From Zobellia galactanivorans (GTDB lineage: Bacteria > Bacteroidota > Bacteroidia > Flavobacteriales > Flavobacteriaceae): DNA of 64,000 bases. A program made the position numbers and the translations under genes. The notes below the pieces were generated by a model that had not been told where the DNA came from, did no database searches, and saw only the letters and a program-made list of their open reading frames with translations. Every line of letters starts with the position of its first letter. The first letter of the stretch is position 1. The stretch lies in assembly GCF_000973105.1 (NCBI RefSeq), contig NC_015844.1, positions 2,724,501 through 2,788,500 of the forward strand, given 5' to 3'. This document shows, piece by piece, positions 34,128 through 41,750 of this stretch.

Positions 34128-34424
34128 ATGTCAAAGTTTGGTGAACTTATAGATTTGAAAATCCCTGTTCTTTTGGATTTTTATGCGGATTGGAACGAGC
34201 AATCGAATACCATGCACGCCGTTCTGCGCGATGTTGCGGCTGCTTTGGGTGACAAGGGAAAGGTCATAAAGATCGATGTGGACAAGAACAAGGAGCTTGC
34301 CCAGGCACTTCGTGTTAAAGGTCTTCCTACCTTGATGATTTACAAAAAGGGCGAAATGGTATGGCGGCAGAGCGGTGAACAAGATGCCAATACGCTTATC
34401 GGTATTCTAAAGGAATACGTTTAG
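34128..34424 (+). CDS. Thioredoxin-fold protein lacking the CxxC active site
   Basis: A 98-residue thioredoxin-fold protein. The order of elements is that of thioredoxin: VLLDFYADW, helix 2, VIKIDVDKNKELAQ, the cis-proline loop VKGLPTLMIY (P67), and GEMVWRQSGEQ. Where thioredoxin has WCGPC this protein has W22-NEQS, and there is no cysteine in the whole chain. It therefore cannot do thiol-disulfide exchange, and may be a binding or chaperone-like protein. It has no signal peptide. It stands alone, with its own promoter box and a strong terminator downstream. Confidence 0.82.
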   Translation: MSKFGELIDLKIPVLLDFYADWNEQSNTMHAVLRDVAAALGDKGKVIKIDVDKNKELAQALRVKGLPTLMIYKKGEMVWRQSGEQDANTLIGILKEYV

Positions 34425-34501
34425 AAGTTATATATAGTGAATTGTTTTGCTGAAATTCAGCTTAGGCAATTCTAAGGTAATTCTGTCGATGGCAGAAATA
34501 G

Positions 34502-34539
34502 AAAAAGCCGGTGTGAACATTGTTCGCACCGGCTTTTTT
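34502..34539. terminator. Bidirectional terminator
   Basis: AAAAAGCCGGTGtGAAC pairs with GTTCgCACCGGCTTTTT around a 3-nt loop, one internal mismatch, T runs on both strands. It lies between the convergent thioredoxin-like gene and the DUF2723 gene and can serve both. Confidence 0.88.
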
Positions 34540-34555
34540 AGTGATATAAAACGCA

Positions 34556-37500
34556 TTAATTGGTTTCGGGTATCAGCACTGTGTCTTTTATGGTTTCTAA
34601 CCCGTTTACGGCATCCTTGGCGGTTGTGTCGGAAATAGGGGTGCTGTCTTCCAAGTCGGGGTTCTGTCCTGGTTCTAGCTCGTCTTCCTCCAATAGGCTG
34701 TTTTTGTAGAAATGTTCGAACTTTTCAATGTATTCATTGAAAATCAAAGTTTCCTTTTCTGCCATTTCACGGTCGTTGTTACCGATCAAGATGTCGATGT
34801 TTCTGCGGTAACCTTCCATGTCGCCTATAATTTCATCTATCTTTTTATACTGCTCATCCAAAGGTATGCCAGCATAGTAATCCAAGCGGTCTTGGTAGAT
34901 GTATTTTAATTTTCCGAAAAGTTCCCTGGCTTTGTTAGTTTCGCCAACTTTGTAATAGCCATCAACGAAAGGTTCGACAAAGGTGTAGTACCCGAAATAC
35001 TCTACAGGGAGGTTTTTCATGGTAATGTCGATAATGTTCTTCGCCTTTTCAATTTTCTCTTCTTTCAGCAATTGTTCGAGTAGTCTCGCCAGATTACTTC
35101 GGTACGATAGCCCTTGGATACGGGTCTGTGGATCGTGATAGATGTCAGGGCTTCCTGAGTTGCCCCAGTCCCAGTTGGTCACCACTTCGTACATTAGGTC
35201 AGAATCTATCCTTCCCATTTCAAAAGAATTCTTTCGTTTTGTTTCTATGGGAACCAACTTATAGGCCATGCCGTCAAGCTGTAAGTAGTCTTTCATCCAA
35301 ATAAATTCGGCATCGTCAAAACTTCCTCCTGAAAAGTAAATCGGGCGCTTCCAGTCGTTGTTGGCAATGATGTCAAGCATCATCATACTCTTTTTGGTAA
35401 TGGCGCTCTTTGGCAATTCGATATCGATATAGTCAACGATAAGTGCCGAGTCCTTTTCTTTGACCAAGCCGGTCTCCAAAACGTTTTTCTTGTTTACCGG
35501 TATGCGAAGCTTGTTCGTCGGGTAGTAAACAATGTTCTGGCTGCTTTCCGAATAGGCGCCTAAATCTATGTTCTCTTGCCTTTCTAGAATATATTTTAGC
35601 TTGGTTTGCGGGTTGTCGCTATCGACCCATTTGATGAAATCTTGAATAGACCATCGGCTTTCCGATATCTTTTTGTTGAAAAGCGGGTCAACCGTTTGGT
35701 AGTACAGAACGTCACGCGATCCCCATCGGTACTTGTCGTGGGAAATCTGTGAGGGTATGGCCTCGCTCTCATAGGCCTTCCTTTTCATTTGGTCAATATA
35801 CCAGTCGGTTTCAAAAAGGCTGGTACATACAATACGTACATCGGTGCGATAGCCTTCGATTTCTTGGGCGTACCAGAGGGGGAAGGTGTCGTTATCGCCA
35901 ATGGTAAAGAGTATGGCGCCCGCATCTTTTTGGCAAGAGTCTAAATAGGCCTTGGCCGATGAATTTGCGGTGTACCGATTAGATCGGTCATGGTCGTTCC
36001 AGTTTTGAACGGCCATTACCGTCGGAACGGCCAAAAGACAGACTATGGTTATGGCCGGGGCCAGTATTTTTGGGGCCAGGTATTTTTTCATTTCGTCAAA
36101 AAGACCGTAAACCCCCAAGCCTATCCATATGCCGAAAATATAAAATGAGCCTACAAGCGAATAGTCGCGTTCACGGGGTTGGAAAATGTAGGGGTTGGTA
36201 TAAAACTGAATGGCCAGACCCGTGAATAAAAAGAAAACGAGTAAGACCCAAAATTGTTTAGGGTTCTTGCTGATCTGGAATAGAATGCCTACAATACCCA
36301 GTATAAGGGGCAATAAAAAATAAGTGTTTCTAGCTTTATTGTTTTTTACTTCGTCGGGCAGGTTGTTTTGGCTTCCCAAGCGCGCGCTGTCAACGAGGTC
36401 GATGCCGCTAAGCCATTCGCCATTACCGTTGTAGCGCCCTTGTACATCGTTGTTTTTACCGGCGAAGTTCCACATAAAATACCTCCAGTACATATATCCA
36501 AACTGAAACTCTACCATGTAAACGATGTTCTGCCAGATCGATGGGGGTTGGACTTCAAGGTAGTCGCCAAACCTTCTTAGGAAGCTAATGTATTGCTCGG
36601 CGTCTATTTCGCCTTTGGCAAAACCTTCCTTTACTTGGGTAGCTGCTTGTCTCAGTTCTTCGTTGGATTGTTTCAATTTGAAATCTAAAGGACCGAAGTA
36701 GCGCATGTAATTTTCGGCATGTTGGCCGCTCCACATACGGGGCAGGAAGCCAATGTGTTTGGGGTCGTCGCCCGGTACCGCACCTTTGTAGTGGTTTACG
36801 ATAACGTACTTGCCCAGTTTTTCGTCTTTTTCATATTTGGGGGCTTCGTCTTTGTCTTCACCGCCCTCGCCAAAGGTATTGGAATAGTAGGTTCCGAAAA
36901 AAGGGCTGTCTACCCCGGGATATTGCTCCCTGTTGTAGTAAGCCAATAAGGCACGGGCGTCTTCAGGGTTGTTCTCGTTGATGACCACCCTGGCGTTCGC
37001 ACGGATAGGAAGCATCATCCATGATGAGAATCCTAAAAAGAGAAACATTAGGCAAAGCACGATGGTGTTTGCCGTTTTGTAGTTGTTTTGTCGGGTATAT
37101 CTCAATCCGAAGTAGAATGCGGCAATAAAAATAAGCCCCATGATTATGGTACCCGAATTAAAGGGAAGGCCGATAGTGTTGATAAAAAAGACTTCGCTCC
37201 AGCCAAAAAGTTTTAAAACGTAGGTCAGGGAAAACTTGTACACCAACATTAATACCGCAATCACGGCAAGATTCGCCACTAAAAAGTTCTTTACGGTCGT
37301 CTTTTCGTAGGTCTTGAAGTAGTAGAGGAGTCCTATGGAAGGTATGGCCAAAAAGCCCATGAACTGTACCCCGAACGTCAGTCCGACAACGAATGAAATA
37401 AGAACGAGCCACTTATTGCCCCTAGGGTTTTGAAGGTCGTCGGTCCATTTCAGTCCGAGCCATAACAAGAGGGCCATGAGTAAACTCGCGGTGGAGTATA

Positions 37501-37942
37501 CTTCGGTCTCAACGGCATTGAACCAGAAACTATCGGAATAGGTGAAAGCCAGTGAGCCAACGATGCCGCTGCCAAAAATGGCAATGGCCTTACTGTTGGT
37601 AATGACATCGTCCTTTCCTTTTATAAGTTTTTGGGTGAGATTGGTAATCGTCCAAAACATAAAAAGAATGGTAAAGGCACTCGATACGCCCGAAACATAA
37701 TTTACCATACGGGCCACCTGGTCGGGTTCGATGGCGAACATGGCGAAAAATGCGCCGATCATTTGTAACAGTGGTGCCCCTGGGGGGTGACCGACCTGCA
37801 GTTTGGCCGAAGTGGCTATGTATTCACCGGCATCCCAAAAGCTGTTCGTGGGTTCAACGGTAATGGCATAAGTGATAAGGGCTATAAAAAAGACGGACCA
37901 TCCAAGAAGATTGTCCCATTTTTCGAAGTTCTTTGAAAACAT
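34556..37942 (-). CDS. DUF2723 membrane protein, probable GT-C glycosyltransferase
   Basis: A 1128-residue protein. About the first 660 residues hold roughly a dozen TM helices. The first extracytoplasmic loop has SFWDAGEYIATSAKLQVGHP, an acidic motif like that of GT-C glycosyltransferases that use lipid-linked sugars. A large soluble part follows (about 660-1100) with IGDNDTFPLWYAQEIEGY and a helical-repeat-like region near the end, and the C-terminus is polar (EDELEPGQNPDLED). Proteins of this class are proposed to glycosylate exported proteins in Bacteroidota; the donor and acceptor here are unknown. It stands alone between a terminator and tRNA-Gln. Confidence 0.85.
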   Translation of the reverse strand: MFSKNFEKWDNLLGWSVFFIALITYAITVEPTNSFWDAGEYIATSAKLQVGHPPGAPLLQMIGAFFAMFAIEPDQVARMVNYVSGVSSAFTILFMFWTITNLTQKLIKGKDDVITNSKAIAIFGSGIVGSLAFTYSDSFWFNAVETEVYSTASLLMALLLWLGLKWTDDLQNPRGNKWLVLISFVVGLTFGVQFMGFLAIPSIGLLYYFKTYEKTTVKNFLVANLAVIAVLMLVYKFSLTYVLKLFGWSEVFFINTIGLPFNSGTIIMGLIFIAAFYFGLRYTRQNNYKTANTIVLCLMFLFLGFSSWMMLPIRANARVVINENNPEDARALLAYYNREQYPGVDSPFFGTYYSNTFGEGGEDKDEAPKYEKDEKLGKYVIVNHYKGAVPGDDPKHIGFLPRMWSGQHAENYMRYFGPLDFKLKQSNEELRQAATQVKEGFAKGEIDAEQYISFLRRFGDYLEVQPPSIWQNIVYMVEFQFGYMYWRYFMWNFAGKNNDVQGRYNGNGEWLSGIDLVDSARLGSQNNLPDEVKNNKARNTYFLLPLILGIVGILFQISKNPKQFWVLLVFFLFTGLAIQFYTNPYIFQPRERDYSLVGSFYIFGIWIGLGVYGLFDEMKKYLAPKILAPAITIVCLLAVPTVMAVQNWNDHDRSNRYTANSSAKAYLDSCQKDAGAILFTIGDNDTFPLWYAQEIEGYRTDVRIVCTSLFETDWYIDQMKRKAYESEAIPSQISHDKYRWGSRDVLYYQTVDPLFNKKISESRWSIQDFIKWVDSDNPQTKLKYILERQENIDLGAYSESSQNIVYYPTNKLRIPVNKKNVLETGLVKEKDSALIVDYIDIELPKSAITKKSMMMLDIIANNDWKRPIYFSGGSFDDAEFIWMKDYLQLDGMAYKLVPIETKRKNSFEMGRIDSDLMYEVVTNWDWGNSGSPDIYHDPQTRIQGLSYRSNLARLLEQLLKEEKIEKAKNIIDITMKNLPVEYFGYYTFVEPFVDGYYKVGETNKARELFGKLKYIYQDRLDYYAGIPLDEQYKKIDEIIGDMEGYRRNIDILIGNNDREMAEKETLIFNEYIEKFEHFYKNSLLEEDELEPGQNPDLEDSTPISDTTAKDAVNGLETIKDTVLIPETN

Positions 37943-38167
37943 GTACTACGTGGTTTAACCAATGTGGCGAATTTACTAATTAATATACATATGCAAGGCC
38001 ATTTTTGATAAACCTTTAACAGGCAATTTGTAGGAGGAATACGAATTTCTATGTCGTCAAGGCTTTGCGGGCAAGTCTTGTGTTTATAAAAATGTGTCAA
38101 ATTGTAGATTTTATGGTGTTGAAAATCTGTAAGTTGTGTAGATTTTAAATTATTGTAGCAGAAAATG

Positions 38168-38198
38168 TTTGTGCAAACCAAACTTTGTTTTAAATTTG
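38168..38198 (+). promoter_or_regulatory. tRNA-Gln promoter, TTTG-N19-TAAATTTG
   Basis: A -33 TTTG (38168-38171) and a -7 TAAATTTG (38191-38198) are separated by 19 nt, a full consensus match. The mature tRNA begins 43 nt after the box, leaving a short 5' leader for RNase P. Confidence 0.8.
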
Positions 38199-38240
38199 CA
38201 CGCTCAAATGCTGAACTTGTTTCAGTGACAATTACGGTAA

Positions 38241-38312
38241 TGGCCTATGGTGTAATTGGCAACACAGCTGGTTTTGGTCCAGTCGTTCTAGGTTCGAGTC
38301 CTAGTAGGCCAA
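38241..38312 (+). tRNA. tRNA-Gln, anticodon TTG
   Basis: A 72-nt tRNA: acceptor TGGCCTA (38241-38247) with TAGGCCA (38305-38311) and discriminator A, D loop TGTAATTGGCAACA, anticodon arm GCTGG-TTTTGGT-CCAGT with TTG at 38274-38276, and T arm CTAGGTTCGAGTCCTAG. CCA is not encoded. The rest of the gap back to 37943 shows only the promoter. Confidence 0.95.
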
Positions 38313-38321
38313 CAAAAATTA

Positions 38322-38354
38322 AAAAACCCGATACTGCAAAGTATCGGGTTTTTT
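38322..38354. terminator. Terminator after tRNA-Gln, shared with the antiporter gene
   Basis: AAAAACCCGATAC pairs with GTATCGGGTTTTT around a 6-nt loop, with T runs both ways. It ends tRNA-Gln and, on the other strand, lies only 4 bp past the antiporter stop. Confidence 0.9.
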
Positions 38355-38357
38355 GTG

Positions 38358-39725
38358 TTAAGCCGTTTCGTTCCCGTAATCGGGCGGGTCTTTCTTGTCG
38401 TAAGGGGTTTCAAAGGTGTGTTCTTCGGGAGTTTCCGTTTCAAGGGATTCGTTTTGAAGTTCGTTGAGTTCGTCTTCGGCCGCGTTGCGGGCCAGCATTT
38501 CTTCGTCTATTTCGTCTAGCATGGTGCCCATTTTCTTCTTGTCGCGAATCATGGCCCAGGTCATGATCAGGCTGGTGGCTATGATGACAAAGAGTAGGAT
38601 GCCCGATTCAAAACCCGCCACTTCTGCTTTTTTGGGAATGGCGTAGAAGAGTAAAATGGTAATCAATCCCCGTGGGGCGATAAAAACCTGGGGGAAAATG
38701 TCCTTGCCGATAAAAAGCCTTAGCATGCCATATCGAATGACGTAGATAGAGGCGATGATCAATATGCTGACTAGGGCAACGTTAATGCTAAAAAGCGAAG
38801 AAAGAACGATGGTTATACCAAAGATGACAAAGAAAAAGGTGCGAACGATAAAGGCGGTCTCGAGGGTGATGATATGTAGCTCATGGTAAATCTGCTGCAT
38901 CTTTTCCTTTTCGAGAAAAATAGCGGTCTTACCCGGAAAAAAGAGCTTGACGTTGGCGATGACCAATCCGAACACTAAAATAATGATCAAGGAAGACAGG
39001 TGCATTTTCTTTCCGATGGCGTAAAGCAATAAGAGTACCGCAATCAATAAAAATTGCTTGGCCTGGCTTTTTATTTTTTGAAAAATAAGTACTAGGGCAT
39101 AGCTGGCAACAATGGCGATGACAATGGTGAGAACGATATTTCCGCCGAAGGCCAGGGCGCCCGTGTCGGTCTCGGGGTCTAGGGTTCCGGTCAGGAAATA
39201 GAACATCATGATTCCCATAATATCGGAAAAGGTGCTTTCGTAAATATGGAATTCCTTTTTGTCTTCGCGTAGTCCGCTCACGCTGGGTATGATTATGGCG
39301 CTCGATAATATCGATAGTGGGGTGGCATAGAGCCAGGCCGATTGCATGCTCATGCCGTCGATGAATTGATGGAGTACAAGGGCTGCTACCCATGCCGAGG
39401 CGACCAGGCCGACCAGGGCAATGGCCATAGATTTTAGAATGGGTATCAGTTTTTCTTTTTTGAGTTCGAGTTCTAGCGCGGCTTCGAGCACGATCATGAT
39501 CAGGCCGACGGTTCCGATAATTTCAAGGGTGCCGCGTAGGTTCTTTTCAAAATTGATCTCGGCGCCCATAAGGTGTTTTAGGCCGAATTGTAAGAGAACG
39601 CCTAAGACGATCAGCATGAGAACGGAGGGGATGTTGGTCTTTTTCGAGATGCCGTTAAACCAGAATGATATGATCACAATGGCCGAGGCTCCGATGATCA
39701 TATTGTAAGAAGATAAGATTTCCAT
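38358..39725 (-). CDS. Cation:proton antiporter (CPA family, NhaP-like)
   Basis: A 455-residue inner-membrane antiporter with about 11-12 TM helices (first one near ASAIVIISFWFNG). Signatures include VLLQFGLKHLMG, the LESALE-like TM segment (IMIVLEAALELELKKEKLI), PLSILSSAIIIPSV, the acidic motif EFHIYESTFSDIMGI near 165-180 expected for the ion site, and PRGLITILLFYAIP. The C-terminal tail (about 400-455) is cytoplasmic, acidic and Glu/Asp-rich, with no recognised RCK domain. It likely exchanges Na+ or K+ for protons, a useful trait in sea water. Ion specificity is not decided by sequence. Confidence 0.88.
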   Translation of the reverse strand: MEILSSYNMIIGASAIVIISFWFNGISKKTNIPSVLMLIVLGVLLQFGLKHLMGAEINFEKNLRGTLEIIGTVGLIMIVLEAALELELKKEKLIPILKSMAIALVGLVASAWVAALVLHQFIDGMSMQSAWLYATPLSILSSAIIIPSVSGLREDKKEFHIYESTFSDIMGIMMFYFLTGTLDPETDTGALAFGGNIVLTIVIAIVASYALVLIFQKIKSQAKQFLLIAVLLLLYAIGKKMHLSSLIIILVFGLVIANVKLFFPGKTAIFLEKEKMQQIYHELHIITLETAFIVRTFFFVIFGITIVLSSLFSINVALVSILIIASIYVIRYGMLRLFIGKDIFPQVFIAPRGLITILLFYAIPKKAEVAGFESGILLFVIIATSLIMTWAMIRDKKKMGTMLDEIDEEMLARNAAEDELNELQNESLETETPEEHTFETPYDKKDPPDYGNETA

Positions 39726-39820
39726 GGGCTGTTGATTGGGTTGGGTGTTTTGAATCTATTGTAAAATTGTTAATTTTATATGAATAACTATGATATAAAA
39801 CTCTTTAAGTGAAAGCTATA

Positions 39821-39849
39821 TTGTCGGAAATAAAAAAATCGTATATTTG
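39821..39849 (+). promoter_or_regulatory. rimP-nusA-infB promoter, TTG-N18-TATATTTG
   Basis: TTG (39821-39823) and TATATTTG (39842-39849) are separated by 18 nt, matching the consensus. The rimP start is 68 nt further, leaving room for the hairpin at 39879-39904. Confidence 0.8.
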
Positions 39850-39878
39850 CATCACTGAAAGGATATAAAAGTATTCAT

Positions 39879-39904
39879 GAGGGGACAATTTGGTCCTCTT
39901 TTTT
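39879..39904 (+). terminator. Terminator-like leader hairpin before rimP (possible attenuator)
   Basis: GAG-GAC (39879-39886, with a GG bulge) pairs with GTC-CTC (39893-39898), then six T. It sits between the promoter and the rimP ATG at 39918. Placed inside the leader of an operon that makes NusA, which affects hairpin pausing and termination, it may be an attenuator that NusA or other factors sense. This is inference. Confidence 0.55.
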
Positions 39905-39917
39905 ATTTCTAAATATT

Positions 39918-40379
39918 ATGTTGAAGGACAAGGTCAAGGCACTTTTAGACGATGCGCTGGCAGCGGATGACACGTTATTTTTAATCGATTTTTCGATGTC
40001 TGCCGATAACCATATAAAAGTGGTTTTAGATGGCGATGAAGGTGTAACGGTGCAAGACTGTATGAAAATTAGTCGTGCAATAGAACATAATTTAGATCGC
40101 GATGAATACGATTTTTCATTGGAGGTCGCTTCGGCCGGTGCGGCATCGCCGATAGTGATGCCTCGTCAGTATACTAAGAATATAGGTCGAAAGCTCATGG
40201 TGAGAACCGAGGCGGAGACCTTTGAAGGAAATTTAACCGGAACTACCGATGAAGGTATTGTGCTGGAATGGAAGGCACGGGAACCCAAACCCATTGGAAA
40301 AGGGAAAGTTACAGTTCAGAAAAAAGAGGAAATCAATTTTTCTGACATCAAGGAAGCAAAAGTCATTTTAAAATTTTAA
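39918..40379 (+). CDS. rimP: Ribosome maturation factor RimP
   Basis: A 153-residue RimP, needed for 30S subunit maturation. Motifs are LIDFSMSADNHIKVVLDGDEGVTV (in part), the conserved CMKISRAIEHNLD and YDFSLEVASAGAASPIVMPRQY, then a C-terminal SH3-like domain (LMVRTEAETFEGNLTGTTDEG). The rimP-nusA-infB order is universal in bacteria. nusA starts 16 bp downstream. Confidence 0.95.
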   Translation: MLKDKVKALLDDALAADDTLFLIDFSMSADNHIKVVLDGDEGVTVQDCMKISRAIEHNLDRDEYDFSLEVASAGAASPIVMPRQYTKNIGRKLMVRTEAETFEGNLTGTTDEGIVLEWKAREPKPIGKGKVTVQKKEEINFSDIKEAKVILKF

Positions 40380-40395
40380 TGGTAATAGTAGCGTA

Positions 40396-41628
40396 ATGGA
40401 AAATATTGCACTGATTGAGTCTTTTTCGGAATTTAAAGACGATAAATTCATAGATAGGGTAACGTTGATGGCCATTTTGGAAGATGTATTTCGAAGTGCC
40501 CTCAAGAAGAAATTTGGCTCTGATGACAATTTCGATATCATTATCAATCCAGATAAAGGCGATTTGGAAATATGGAGAAATCGTGTAGTAGTCGAAGATG
40601 GAGAGGTTGAAGAGCCTAACGAAGAGATATCGCTTTCCGAAGCGCGTAAGATCGAGCCCGATTTTGAGGTCGGGGAAGATGTTTCCGAAGAGGTAAAGTT
40701 GATCGACTTGGGTAGAAGGGCTATTTTGGCACTGCGCCAAAACTTGATATCTAAGATACACGAGCATGATAATACTACTATTTACAAGCAGTTTAAGGAT
40801 TTGGAAGGTGAAATTTACACCGCCGAGGTCCACCATATTCGTCACAAGGCCATTATTTTGTTGGATGATGAGGGAAATGAGATTATTTTGCCAAAAGATA
40901 GGCAGATACCTTCCGACTTTTTCAGAAAGGGAGATAATGTGCGAGGTGTGATCGAAAGTGTGGAGTTGAAAGGAAGCAAGCCTACCATCATAATGTCTAG
41001 GAGCTCCCCTAAATTCTTGGAACAATTGTTTTTTCAGGAGATTCCAGAGGTGTACGACGGACTTATCACCATTAAAAAAGCGGTTCGTATTCCTGGGGAA
41101 AAGGCAAAGGTTGCCGTTGACTCGTATGATGACCGTATCGACCCTGTAGGTGCCTGTGTGGGTATGAAGGGTTCGAGAATTCATGGCATAGTTCGTGAAT
41201 TGGGTAACGAAAATATCGATGTAATCAACTGGACGGCTAACCCTCAGTTGATGGTAACCAGGGCGTTGAGTCCGGCAAGGGTGTCTTCGGTAAAGTTGAA
41301 CGACGAGAAGATGACCGCCCAGGTGTACTTAAGACCCGAAGAGGTTTCAAAGGCCATTGGTAGGGGAGGACACAATATTCGTCTCGCGGGTCAGTTAACT
41401 GGTTATGAAATAGATGTATTCAGGGAAGGGGTCGAGGAAGATGTGGAATTGACCGAGTTTACCGATGAAATCGATGCATGGATTATAGAAGAATTTAAGA
41501 AAATAGGATTGGATACAGCTCGTAGTATATTGGAGCAAGATGTTGATGATCTTGTTAAGCGTACCGACCTCGAAGAGGAAACAATTTTGGAAGTTGTGCG
41601 CATTCTTCGGGAAGAATTGGAAGAATAG
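40396..41628 (+). CDS. nusA: Transcription termination/antitermination factor NusA
   Basis: A 410-residue NusA with the N-terminal polymerase-binding domain, an S1 domain (about 130-200, EIYTAEVHHIRHKAIILLDD), the KH1 and KH2 RNA-binding domains (VGACVGMKGSRIHGIVRELG and IGRGGHNIRLAGQLTGYEID) and a short acidic C-terminal helical region. It lacks the two acidic repeats of E. coli NusA, which is normal outside the gammaproteobacteria. It modulates pausing, termination and antitermination. infB follows 122 bp later; that gap has a small perfect hairpin at 41693-41707 but no terminator. Confidence 0.96.
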   Translation: MENIALIESFSEFKDDKFIDRVTLMAILEDVFRSALKKKFGSDDNFDIIINPDKGDLEIWRNRVVVEDGEVEEPNEEISLSEARKIEPDFEVGEDVSEEVKLIDLGRRAILALRQNLISKIHEHDNTTIYKQFKDLEGEIYTAEVHHIRHKAIILLDDEGNEIILPKDRQIPSDFFRKGDNVRGVIESVELKGSKPTIIMSRSSPKFLEQLFFQEIPEVYDGLITIKKAVRIPGEKAKVAVDSYDDRIDPVGACVGMKGSRIHGIVRELGNENIDVINWTANPQLMVTRALSPARVSSVKLNDEKMTAQVYLRPEEVSKAIGRGGHNIRLAGQLTGYEIDVFREGVEEDVELTEFTDEIDAWIIEEFKKIGLDTARSILEQDVDDLVKRTDLEEETILEVVRILREELEE

Positions 41629-41750
41629 CTATGAACTAGTCAAGGGTTTTTAATACTTTAGCGGAAAATTCTGCTTCTGTATTGGTTTGTGAAACCTGGC
41701 CAAGGTTCTGTATATTAGCAAGGATTAAAGAGAATTAGGAGAAAGTATTT

